Below, piece by piece: positions 29,555-38,358 of a stretch of DNA of 64,000 bases. A program made the position numbers and the translations under genes. A model generated the notes under the pieces. The model worked only from the letters and a program-made list of their open reading frames with translations, was not told the origin of the DNA and searched no databases. Source of the stretch: a virus; IMG/VR virus record IMGVR_UViG_3300050821_001592, positions 1 through 64,000 of that record; one strand, 5' to 3'. Numbering within the stretch: the stretch's first letter is position 1; the number at the start of each line of letters is the position of its first letter.

Positions 29555-32500
29555 CTATTTTTGAGAGGCATTCCACTGACTATCGGTCGTCCAGACGGGT
29601 CGTTTAAATCCGCCCGCTTTCTCGATAATCTGTTTTCGAGCTTCGTCTTTAGTAATCTTGCCTTCGCTCGCTTGTCGCCAGATATCCGCAGCGTCCTTAC
29701 GGATGCTACCTTTTTTGCCCTCACGACTAAACAAGGACCTTATGCCTTCCCAAGTTATGGATTGCATCTCTCTCGGAGAAACGCCGACTTCCTTTGCCGC
29801 CTGCTTATAGGCTTCATCATAGACCGGGTATGAACCACCCAGCCCCGTGCCCGCATGTTTGCCCGCGCCGGGTACACCCGGTGTAGACCCGCCGAAGTTG
29901 TGAGCCACCTCCGTATCTTTCTGGGAGAATGGTTTCCAATGAGCTGCGCCTACGGCGTGCGTATCAATAGTGACGTGCCCCCTGTCGGACCACGGGTTAA
30001 TGATGTTGTTATAGAAGTTCCTAATCTTGTGCCCGTTGCCCATCAAACGATTGATGTTCTCGATTGAACCGTCGTCTAGGAGGTTAACGGCCTTTGCGAC
30101 AGCGTCGTATGGGCCCCAAGCAATCTTCTGCGACCCTCGGATTGTTCCGTCGGGGGCATACACTGGAATCTCGGGTGAGCCGTACGCTTGGTCAGCCATG
30201 CGAAGCCAAAGACCGCGCATTACGCTCGTTTCAGCGGGGGTGTCGCCCTGAAGCTCATCATAGGACTTACCACGCACGCTATCAAGGAACCCTCGGAATT
30301 CCGGCTTAGTCGACTTGGCATTACGGATGGCTGAAAGTTTCTCGTCCATCTTTTCATCCCAGATACGACCTCTGTCGTTCTTCCAACGCTCCATCAATCG
30401 TTGCGCCATGCCAACATTATTATCCCAAGGGTTGTTGGGTGACAGCGCAGCGATGACCGCAGCGGCTTGCTCGTGAGCTAGACCATAGTCATTAGCAAAC
30501 CCCTTGCTCAAATCGTGTGCCGATTCATACCACTGTTTCGAGATACCGCGTATCGATTCGGGAATAGCGTTGTATAACGCTACGAGATTATCTTTGTAGT
30601 GGGCTACTGCTTTTTTGATAATTGAATTCGCGTGCTCAGCAGGCGTTTCCAATTCTTCGGGGGTGAGTTTTAGACCCGTATCTTTGTAGTTCGCCACCGC
30701 TTGAGCTATGGTCGCCTTCAACTTCGGAGGCGCATCGTTCAATGTTTTCATGCCGGAAGTACGGTCAGGGTTGTTAGTCGTGTCCGCGTTCACGGTTTGC
30801 GGATTAGACGTCGCAATCTCTTTACTCTTCAAGGCGTCTGTATACTCGGGCGAGACCTTAGTTACGGGTCTCGCTTCCGGCAATGCCGCCGTCTTAAGTT
30901 CTTGAGCACGCTTAGCGATATCTGAGAAGGATGCGGTGTCTCCAAGCTCTGTTCTTGCTTGTTGAAAGAATGCCGTATCCCGAGCTGCGCCTTCGGGAGT
31001 ACCGACGGTTTGCGTCTTTGCCTGAGGCGGTTGAGGCATGTTTGGGTCACGGTTCATTGTTGCCCGAGCGCCCTCTGTTTGGTCAAATGGATTACTAATG
31101 GGTCGACGATTCTTGATAGCGTCTTCCAATTCAGCAGCAGACATCGTGGAACGCGACCCCGCCCGTCGTTCTTCGCCTGTATAAGATTCAGGTACGGCTA
31201 GTGAGTACTGTCCATTCTCTTCCCTTACAGCGTTTGGGAACTCCCGCTGTAGGGCCTGCCACACGCCTGCGGCTTTTGTCGTATTAGACACGTCCGACTC
31301 AATCGTCTTGACACCCGCCTTCTGAGCTTCCTGAATGAGTTGTTTGTACGCACCAATACCGTAGCCTTTGCCTGTCTCTCCATTCTTAACAACTGCGTCT
31401 TTAACCGTCCATGTACCCGGAATCTGTTCCTCAACCTTGATATGACCGATAGGCTCGTCCCCCCGCATGATTTCCAAGCGGTCGGGCTTACCCTCGGCAT
31501 CTGTGACCATGTCGTGGGTGACGGTCGGTTCTGGTTTCGCAACCTCGTCCAACAGAGATGAGGTCTGGGGTTGTGCCTGCGCCTTCACTTCAGCGGCGGC
31601 TTTACCCTGAGCTTGGTTCATAAGGTCTTCGAACTCGCGACCCGCCCCGCCTTCACCAAAAGGTTCACCTACTGTGCCGGGAGGGCCTAGCTCTCCGTGT
31701 TCACGAGTAACAGCGTCTTTGAGATTAGTAGCCAACTTAGAAAACCATTGCCCCCAAGCTGGATTGAACATGATACGGTCCATCAAAAACTTGGATGCGA
31801 TGGTACCTGTCATGCCGAAAGGTACCAAATGGGACGCCGCGACTTCCAGCGCGTATATACCCCAAGCCTTAATACCTTTAGGTGCGCCTTTAATAGGGTC
31901 GAATAGCTTAGTGACGTTCTGCCAGTTGTCGTATCCTTCCTCACCTAATAGACGTTTGAAAGCTCCGGGGCCTTGCCCGCGACGAATCATCTTGTTATCG
32001 ATGTTAGCTTCGAGTCCGCGTAGAGTGTTTCCGGTTATCGTACCCTTCGCGGTTGCGCCGCGCAGGCCATTAGCTATCTCTTGAAAACGTTGAGAGTCTG
32101 CATATAATTTCTTTGCCGAATCATACTCAGCGGGGGAGATGACATCGCTATGTTGTTTGAACCAGCTATCAATCGCCTTCTCGGCCTTCGGAATACCTGT
32201 TTTATATGCGTCCTCGCGAATAGCTGCGTCTTGGCTATTACTGTCCGCTTTAGCACGGTCCAATTCAGCCTTCAACTCGCTATACGACTGAGGCTTCTCG
32301 GGAATCGATACGGCGTTAGGGTCGTATACCGCATGGGGCATGGGCTCTTCGCCTTCAGAGAGGTTGGCGTTGTATGCGTCAATATTAGCGTTGTGACGGT
32401 CCAGCAGGTCCTTATGGTCATTCAACGCTTCCTTCACCGTGTGTTGCCACGCCGCGATATCCGCATCGGACGCAACATCAGCTTTTTTATATGTTTTTTG

Positions 32501-33652
32501 CGCGGTCGCTTCTGCGGCTTGCGCGGCCTCGTCATGCGTCTGGAATTTAGACAGAGTTTGGGTGCCTGCAATTTGGTCAGGCGTCGGTCGGCCATCCATG
32601 ATGGCGTTGTGTCGATTAATCTTATCCTCAGCGACTTGACCTATCGTGCTGGTGAGCTGACGTGTAGCAGCGGGGGCGGTCTTCGTTTTCTGAAATTCTT
32701 CGGCTGTTCCGGGGGTGGTCATCAGTCTTGTCGCACCCTTTGTAACGACCGACGGATTCTCCTGTTGGATGGCCGAAATCGGGGCTTCTACGCCCGCTGT
32801 TTTTTGTGTCGTGGGTCGAAGAGTTGTTCGTTCGCCTGCGACCGTACCGGGGGTTTTCGGCATCGGACCCTTGACTGTGGAGTTCAAAGCGTCGAGCTTC
32901 AGTTTATTCCACGTCGCATCTGTCGATGGGGTACGCCCCAGAGTTTCATCAATTGCACCTTTCACGGGATGAGCCGCAGCCATGGCGGCGACTTGAGAAA
33001 CAGCCCCGCCGACATCGCCGCTCTCGGCTTTATCAACCAAACTGGCGACAAATGGCCCCGCGATAGGGACATATTCGCCTGCTGTATGGACGTAGGTGTT
33101 GAGAAGATGACCAATCGCCTCTGCACCTTTCGATTTAGTATATGCTTCCGCTTCAGCTAGAGCTTTCTGGCGCTCCTCAGCCGACGGAGCCGTGATGTAT
33201 TTACCGAGGAGAGTGTTCGCCTTGGGGTCGGTCCAAGAAATTTTCTTCTCGTCGGGCATAATAGCGGGCATCTTCGTGGAGATGAGGTCGTGCGCTACCC
33301 CGCCGAGGAATCCCGCCACCCCGTGTCCGAGGTTTCCAATATTATACGCGACGTTTTCATTCGTGAATCCGAGTTGTTTCGGGGGTGCGCTCGTCGGTGC
33401 TCCCCGCTCTGCTTCAGTCTCTTCATCGCCTGTTATACCGTGCCACAAAGCCTTTGCAGTGTTTGTAACGTGATTCTGCACTTCATCGAGATATGATGGC
33501 GTGGCGGTATCAATCGTGTTGACGGGGTTCGCAGTCTTCGGAGCTTCCGCTGCGACTTGGTCAAGCAGTGAGCCCTGATTCGGAGACGCGGGCGCATTCG
33601 GTTGTGGTGCTGGTGCTGGTCCAGCAACTTCGTCTAGTAAACTGCCCGCCAT
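29555..33652 (-). CDS. Giant internal virion/ejection protein with GNAT-like segment
   Basis: 1365 residues; ATG 33652 has AAAGGAGAG upstream. The start MAGSLLDEVAGP is repeated as SLLDQVA at residue 28 and SLLDEVA near residue 699, with a variant near 53. A helical body with hydrophobic segments (GVAGFLGGVAH; YALEVAASHLVPFGM) follows. Around residues 760-800, ETGKGYGIGAYKQLIQEA with a following acidic strand resembles acetyl-CoA-binding motif A of GNAT enzymes. The C-terminus carries HVTIDTHAVGAAHW and PREMQSITWEGIRSLF, a block seen in phage internal proteins (DUF7178-like, from memory). It probably travels in the capsid and enters the cell with DNA; an enzymatic role is inferred. Confidence 0.65.
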   Translation of the reverse strand: MAGSLLDEVAGPAPAPQPNAPASPNQGSLLDQVAAEAPKTANPVNTIDTATPSYLDEVQNHVTNTAKALWHGITGDEETEAERGAPTSAPPKQLGFTNENVAYNIGNLGHGVAGFLGGVAHDLISTKMPAIMPDEKKISWTDPKANTLLGKYITAPSAEERQKALAEAEAYTKSKGAEAIGHLLNTYVHTAGEYVPIAGPFVASLVDKAESGDVGGAVSQVAAMAAAHPVKGAIDETLGRTPSTDATWNKLKLDALNSTVKGPMPKTPGTVAGERTTLRPTTQKTAGVEAPISAIQQENPSVVTKGATRLMTTPGTAEEFQKTKTAPAATRQLTSTIGQVAEDKINRHNAIMDGRPTPDQIAGTQTLSKFQTHDEAAQAAEATAQKTYKKADVASDADIAAWQHTVKEALNDHKDLLDRHNANIDAYNANLSEGEEPMPHAVYDPNAVSIPEKPQSYSELKAELDRAKADSNSQDAAIREDAYKTGIPKAEKAIDSWFKQHSDVISPAEYDSAKKLYADSQRFQEIANGLRGATAKGTITGNTLRGLEANIDNKMIRRGQGPGAFKRLLGEEGYDNWQNVTKLFDPIKGAPKGIKAWGIYALEVAASHLVPFGMTGTIASKFLMDRIMFNPAWGQWFSKLATNLKDAVTREHGELGPPGTVGEPFGEGGAGREFEDLMNQAQGKAAAEVKAQAQPQTSSLLDEVAKPEPTVTHDMVTDAEGKPDRLEIMRGDEPIGHIKVEEQIPGTWTVKDAVVKNGETGKGYGIGAYKQLIQEAQKAGVKTIESDVSNTTKAAGVWQALQREFPNAVREENGQYSLAVPESYTGEERRAGSRSTMSAAELEDAIKNRRPISNPFDQTEGARATMNRDPNMPQPPQAKTQTVGTPEGAARDTAFFQQARTELGDTASFSDIAKRAQELKTAALPEARPVTKVSPEYTDALKSKEIATSNPQTVNADTTNNPDRTSGMKTLNDAPPKLKATIAQAVANYKDTGLKLTPEELETPAEHANSIIKKAVAHYKDNLVALYNAIPESIRGISKQWYESAHDLSKGFANDYGLAHEQAAAVIAALSPNNPWDNNVGMAQRLMERWKNDRGRIWDEKMDEKLSAIRNAKSTKPEFRGFLDSVRGKSYDELQGDTPAETSVMRGLWLRMADQAYGSPEIPVYAPDGTIRGSQKIAWGPYDAVAKAVNLLDDGSIENINRLMGNGHKIRNFYNNIINPWSDRGHVTIDTHAVGAAHWKPFSQKDTEVAHNFGGSTPGVPGAGKHAGTGLGGSYPVYDEAYKQAAKEVGVSPREMQSITWEGIRSLFSREGKKGSIRKDAADIWRQASEGKITKDEARKQIIEKAGGFKRPVWTTDSQWNASQK

Positions 33653-33662
33653 AAACTCTCCT

Positions 33663-36089
33663 TTACTGAAGCAACCAACCGTTGTTTTTTGCCAGAGCAA
33701 CAGCCGCGTTGCGGTCATTACCTGCTGCTTGATAGTATGCTCGGGCCATGTTCTTATCAGTCATCTGCGTAGCCTGATGGTTGACCCAACCGCGAGGTAA
33801 CGGCTGTGTAAATGGCAGAGCCTTAGAGTCGATACCCATACGCTTCAAGGCATTCTGTGCGTCCGTTGACATCAAATGAGGGTAGGTCGTACCCATCGTA
33901 TTTACATACGCTTGACCCAACCCCTTCAATCGGACGTCTGCGGTGTCCGCTAATTGGCGAATAACGCTTTTGACTTGTCGAAGAGGGAGTTTGTCACTCA
34001 ACAGGGCGTTCATGTTCGCCACATCTTCCGACTTCGTAGCGTAGCCCGCAGCTAAGAAGTTCTCAATCTCGTGTTTCACAGGTTCGAGAGCGGCGGTATA
34101 CGCAGACCAATCTTTATCGTCGGTCAATTGGTTGCCGATTTCCTTCAACGTCATGTTGAGTACGGGGCTGTGCGTCAAGCCAAGTGTCTTTGATTCCAAC
34201 CGACCTTCGGCATCAAGTAATGCAGCCGAGTGCCCAAGATAGTTATCAAACGAGACGAGCTGCTTGCCCGTAGGTGTTTTCTGTCCGCCTGAATAATCCT
34301 TGTACATGTTTGCTTTGGCTTCGAGAGCCGAACCTCCGTACTGAGTCGTATCCAACCCACGGTCAGCGGCTTCGTCGTGAATGGCATTGATAGCGTTTTC
34401 GCGAGCGTTGCCACGCATACTTACAATCTTAGTGACATCGTTGACATCGCCTTCAATTGTATTACTCGCGGTCCTCTTCATTTGTTCGGGGTCGCCGTTG
34501 GCGAGCTTGTTCTTCTCTTGAATGCCTGCACGCATGGCAACAGCCGCGTCGAGACGCGCTGTCAACTTCTCCACTTGCCCTTGCGTCATCAGAATTTGAC
34601 CATCCTTACCAGCGGTCGGTACGTCCGCGAGTAAGTTAGTCTTGTCTGATTCTTCTAGGTCGGGATTTCCCTTAATGCTGTTCACGAGAGCGGAGGTCTG
34701 GGCGGGGTTAGCGGGGGCTTTCTCACCCATGCCGCCTTGCTTCGCTAATGCTTCAGCAGAAGCACGACGATTTGTGACATCGTTGATGTAGTTCTGCACT
34801 TTATCCCGGTCGGTTCCGAGAGCTTTGAAAATAGCATCCCCGCCATCGGCGGCAAGAAGCCGTTGGAGCTGAGCGGCGGTATCACCACCGTGCGCGGTCG
34901 CGCTCTCGAAATCCAACAAGGCCCGCATAGCGGACGGGTTACCTCTAACCGCAGCGGCCAGACGGCCTTCGACATCGCCGTGAATTCCAAGAGCCTTCAG
35001 CCCTTCATCTTTAGAATCGGATATAGACTGAAGGAGGTCTTCCGCATGGTCCACACTATTAATCTGGTGAGTCACGGCGGCGAAACGCCCGAGATTCAAT
35101 CGGACATCACCATTCGTTTGTTCGTACAAATTAGCGAAGCTTGGATTGATTTTCGCAGCCCGGTCAACCGCCTCTTTGTTGAGTTTGATGTCTACGTCGG
35201 GATTAAGAACCGTCCAAGTCGGAACGGAATGCGTCTTTCCGGTGCTAGGGTCAACTACCGAACGAAGACCATCTTGAACCATTAATTGGCTCGTCATCTT
35301 ATCTTTGAACGGGGACGTCAGAAGTTCTTCCGTGGTCATGCCGGAAGTCAAGCGGGCTTTCGGAGCGTCAGGCGTATTTCGATTGTTATCAAAATCATCC
35401 GCGCTCGCGAGAATCGTCGACTTATTCTGGTCTACGATGCCCTGCCAATTTTTGGTCTGAGTCATTTCCGCTTCTGCGCCTTCTTTTTCGGCAGCGAACT
35501 GAGCTTGTTGCATTGACGCATAGCCGTGCATCGCAGCCGTGTTAGCCGCAACGGCGTTCAACTTTCGCGTCTGCATGTCGTCGTATTGCTTCTGAGCTGA
35601 TTGGCTCAGCTCTTTACCTTTTTCAGCTCCGGTGCCAAACGCAGCGATGGTGCTTGACGGGTCGATACGTTGTGCTCCCCCCGGACCTTCGACATATTTA
35701 TTAGGCGTCATCATACCCGCCATTACAGACGCCATGAACATCTTTGCCATCGACGGCGTAGTGCGTGCGTCAGTGATTGTTTGTTTACCGTCGGGGGTGG
35801 TGCGAATTACGGGTTGTTGGGGGGTTACGGCTTTCAGGATGTGATTGAACCACTCGCCCTTCGTCTTAGGGGCGGTTGCTACGGGCGAAGGTGTAGCTTC
35901 CGGTGCGGGACTTACCGGGGTGGACGTTGGGGAGGTAGTGGGGGTAGGGACCACGGGCGACAGGTTCGAAGGGTTCGGAGTCACTGTATTCGGAATGGAA
36001 GAGACCGAATCTGGTGCCTGAGTCGGAACGCCAGTACCTAAAGTACTTGAAGGGTCAATCTGTTGTGCTGTCTTTATCGGGTCTGGCAT
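33663..36089 (-). CDS. Internal virion/ejection protein
   Basis: 808 residues. The first 120 are Pro/Thr/Ser-rich and disordered; the rest is mostly helical with Gln/Ala/Lys heptads (QAQFAAEKEGAEAEMTQTKN), typical of phage ejection proteins (compare T7 gp15 or P22 gp16 by position, not sequence). It lies between the giant gene and another Gln/Ala-rich gene and is spaced 8 bases from the latter. A channel or DNA-transfer role is inferred from genome position. Confidence 0.6.
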   Translation of the reverse strand: MPDPIKTAQQIDPSSTLGTGVPTQAPDSVSSIPNTVTPNPSNLSPVVPTPTTSPTSTPVSPAPEATPSPVATAPKTKGEWFNHILKAVTPQQPVIRTTPDGKQTITDARTTPSMAKMFMASVMAGMMTPNKYVEGPGGAQRIDPSSTIAAFGTGAEKGKELSQSAQKQYDDMQTRKLNAVAANTAAMHGYASMQQAQFAAEKEGAEAEMTQTKNWQGIVDQNKSTILASADDFDNNRNTPDAPKARLTSGMTTEELLTSPFKDKMTSQLMVQDGLRSVVDPSTGKTHSVPTWTVLNPDVDIKLNKEAVDRAAKINPSFANLYEQTNGDVRLNLGRFAAVTHQINSVDHAEDLLQSISDSKDEGLKALGIHGDVEGRLAAAVRGNPSAMRALLDFESATAHGGDTAAQLQRLLAADGGDAIFKALGTDRDKVQNYINDVTNRRASAEALAKQGGMGEKAPANPAQTSALVNSIKGNPDLEESDKTNLLADVPTAGKDGQILMTQGQVEKLTARLDAAVAMRAGIQEKNKLANGDPEQMKRTASNTIEGDVNDVTKIVSMRGNARENAINAIHDEAADRGLDTTQYGGSALEAKANMYKDYSGGQKTPTGKQLVSFDNYLGHSAALLDAEGRLESKTLGLTHSPVLNMTLKEIGNQLTDDKDWSAYTAALEPVKHEIENFLAAGYATKSEDVANMNALLSDKLPLRQVKSVIRQLADTADVRLKGLGQAYVNTMGTTYPHLMSTDAQNALKRMGIDSKALPFTQPLPRGWVNHQATQMTDKNMARAYYQAAGNDRNAAVALAKNNGWLLQ

Positions 36090-36097
36090 ATCTCTCC

Positions 36098-36868
36098 TTA
36101 ATTACCTTGTGCGATTGCGTCAGGTGACTGTGCAGGGGTGTCATCGCCGCCCCCACCAAAGAGCTTACCGACGGGGGAGTTTTTCACCGCGTCCATGCTG
36201 AATCCCGAACCGGGTGTCTTGCCATTTCCCCCCGGTGCAAGGGTACTGAGGGGTAACCCCGTAGCCGCCCCGGCTGCGCCTAACGCGCCTTTAACTACCA
36301 AGGGTTGCCACCAATTTTTCGCGGTGTCAATACTCTGTTGGCTTTTTTCAGCCGTCTGTTGTTCTTCAGCAGCGGCTCTGTTCGCTTCATTTGACGTCGC
36401 GAATACGCCCGGTAATGATTTCTCCTCGCTCACCGCGTTAGTGAAATTCTTTCGACCTGCTTCATAGTCCTGTTGTATACCCTCAGCTTCGGCAGCACTG
36501 GCGTACTGCTCGGCTTTATCGGCAATAGCAGCCGTGTTCACACCTTGGGTCCCTGTATTGCCAACCGACGGACCCCCCGGAACGGACGAACCAATAACGG
36601 CTTTCTCGTCGCGAGCTGCCGCCGCCGCACGTTGGATTACAGAGGTGTTGTAGGCGTTGAACTGAGATTGACTCCAGCCTGCTTGAGATGGGCCTCCTTG
36701 GACAATCCTCTGGAGGGGCGTCATGAGGTTGTTGAAGGTTGTCGAAGCCGCTATACCCTCAGCCTTGGCTTGCTGCGTCATAGACTGGCTGAATGACTGA
36801 ATCTGATTGTTGAGCGCCATAACTTGCGACGACGGCGCTCCAAAGGCAGCACCCAAAAAACTTCCCAT
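36098..36868 (-). CDS. Internal virion protein
   Basis: 256 residues. Gln/Ala/Ser-rich helical sequence (MALNNQIQSFSQSMTQQAKA) then a Gly/Ala hydrophobic segment (LVVKGALGAAGAATGLPLS) and a disordered Gly/Asp-rich tail. Third of the run of ejection-like proteins. The order matches podovirus internal protein operons. Confidence 0.55.
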   Translation of the reverse strand: MGSFLGAAFGAPSSQVMALNNQIQSFSQSMTQQAKAEGIAASTTFNNLMTPLQRIVQGGPSQAGWSQSQFNAYNTSVIQRAAAAARDEKAVIGSSVPGGPSVGNTGTQGVNTAAIADKAEQYASAAEAEGIQQDYEAGRKNFTNAVSEEKSLPGVFATSNEANRAAAEEQQTAEKSQQSIDTAKNWWQPLVVKGALGAAGAATGLPLSTLAPGGNGKTPGSGFSMDAVKNSPVGKLFGGGGDDTPAQSPDAIAQGN

Positions 36869-36881
36869 GATGATTATCCTT

Positions 36882-37358
36882 TTAGAGGAGTTCGGTCTCT
36901 ACGTAAAGAGAGAACTTCATTTGACTCGGTGTATTCGAGGCGTAACTCGCGGTACTTACTGATATAGCAGACGCACTCTGTGCGGATATGAGCGTCGTAG
37001 CGGAGCCCTTCGTAGTTAAAAGATTACCCGTTTGGGACGCGACTAAAGTTAACGTCTGATTAGTCGAATTATCGGCGTCCTTCCACGCGAGTGTAACTGA
37101 TGGTAGGGTAGATGACACCGAATCGACGGTCGTAATGATGATGTAGACTGTTACCCGGTATCGAGCGTTATTCGGAACGGATGCCACGAGGTTCGTAACA
37201 CCGACGTTCGCACCTTGCCCCGTCAGAGCTAATTCGGTCTGTACGACAGCCGACGAGGGTACGGACGCAGATACATTACCGCTCGCGTCTTCCGCCCATA
37301 CGACATTATTACTGCCCGCAGGGGCGGCTGGCAGTGTTGAATTCAGATTGATAGCCAA
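36882..37358 (-). CDS. Beta-rich structural protein
   Basis: A 158-residue protein starting MAINLNSTLPAAPAGSNNVV. Strands YRVTVYIIITTVDSV and MKFSLYVETELL bracket a Ser/Thr-rich Ig-like body. It sits between the tail protein block and the ejection proteins and may be an adaptor or decoration protein. Function was not identified. Confidence 0.5.
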   Translation of the reverse strand: MAINLNSTLPAAPAGSNNVVWAEDASGNVSASVPSSAVVQTELALTGQGANVGVTNLVASVPNNARYRVTVYIIITTVDSVSSTLPSVTLAWKDADNSTNQTLTLVASQTGNLLTTKGSATTLISAQSASAISVSTASYASNTPSQMKFSLYVETELL

Positions 37359-37367
37359 GGTGTTCTC

Positions 37368-37664
37368 CTACGCCCCGTTAACCAAAACAGGTGTTCCTGA
37401 ATTGGTACTCAAAGGCAAGTTGCAAGAAATCTCGTAGTCGTCACTGACGGGCACGCCGTTGACTTGAATACTTGTATCGAGGTCAGTTGGGACGTATTCG
37501 GTTCCACCTATCGCGACGAGCGTTTGTGGGACAGTGAGCGATGGGAGCGTAGCGGAGACCGGAATAGTTTGAATTCCTATGACGACGACCCGCACGGCCC
37601 CGGCTTCGGCACTTAAATCCCCTCGCAAGGGGAAAAGACTGGCTGGATATGCTTGACGGTTCAT
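37368..37664 (-). CDS. Small structural protein
   Basis: A 98-residue beta-rich protein starting MNRQAYPASLFPLRGDLSAE. Short strands VRVVVIGIQTIPV and VSDDYEISCNLPL suggest a compact domain. It is directly adjacent to the 37665 gene with no gap, and no family was recognised. Confidence 0.5.
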   Translation of the reverse strand: MNRQAYPASLFPLRGDLSAEAGAVRVVVIGIQTIPVSATLPSLTVPQTLVAIGGTEYVPTDLDTSIQVNGVPVSDDYEISCNLPLSTNSGTPVLVNGA

Positions 37665-38351
37665 CTAGGTCTCCAAGGGCACAAAGACCAGAGTCACGTT
37701 CGTACCCGCGATAGAGACGCTAGACGGATTCAGAACGGTGACGTAAATCGTGGTAGTCTGTGGGGAAGCTTGGTTCGCTCCACATATATTTTGACTATAC
37801 CAGATAAACGGACTCGTGTCAAGTATTACGTCGATAATTATGTTTTGCCCGACTTCGGCAGGAACGGGTGCGTCTGGAGAGCGTGATGCGTCGAGGGCCT
37901 GTGCGGATACACTACCGTACAAGCGAACGTTGCACGGGTTGTTCGACGCGATGGATAAGAGCTGAAACGACTGCGACATCGGCACTGATAGCCGAATGAG
38001 CGAGTTGCTCGCTAAAAATGGTACAGACAGGGTGACCGTCTTAGGATTAATGACCGCCGGGGTGGAACTACTTGAACCGGAGGTTCCCGAACTCGTTGAC
38101 CCGCCACTCGTTGTAGATATAACACTGCCCTGAAGTGGCGGAAGCGGCAACATTCGGAATTGTGGGTTTTGTCCTCCGCTCTCATTCTGACGAATTAAGT
38201 CCGCATCGGCATTCGTTGGAGGCAACGGCGTCCGCATCCGAGGGCTGGAGCGGACGGGCGTTGTCGATTCTGCTGCTGGGGAGCTGTCGAGCGGCGTGTA
38301 TCCTTCAGGCCAGCCGTTCGACAAGTCTATGAGATTGTCCTTGCGTGGCAT
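37665..38351 (-). CDS. Structural protein with disordered N-terminus
   Basis: 228 residues. The first 80 are Pro/Ser/Asn-rich and then a beta domain follows (VTLSVPFLASNSLIRLSVPM, VLNPSSVSIAGTNVTLVFVP). It is a likely minor tail or adaptor protein. A near-consensus promoter (37794-37822) is embedded in the coding region. Confidence 0.5.
   Translation of the reverse strand: MPRKDNLIDLSNGWPEGYTPLDSSPAAESTTPVRSSPRMRTPLPPTNADADLIRQNESGGQNPQFRMLPLPPLQGSVISTTSGGSTSSGTSGSSSSTPAVINPKTVTLSVPFLASNSLIRLSVPMSQSFQLLSIASNNPCNVRLYGSVSAQALDASRSPDAPVPAEVGQNIIIDVILDTSPFIWYSQNICGANQASPQTTTIYVTVLNPSSVSIAGTNVTLVFVPLET
37794..37822 (-). promoter_or_regulatory. Candidate internal promoter
   Basis: TTGACA (37817-37822) and TATAGT (37794-37799) with a 17-base spacer match 11 of 12 consensus bases on the - strand. 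It lies inside the 37665 gene and would transcribe the 37368 and 36882 genes and the ejection-protein genes. About one match this good is expected by chance in a window of this size. Confidence 0.35.
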
Positions 38352-38358
38352 AAGTCTC

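Noticed and set aside
32150-33160. A 336-codon + strand open frame inside the giant ejection-protein gene
   Set aside because: Antisense composition rich in Arg, Cys and Phe and no leader; the opposite frame has a clear start and motifs.
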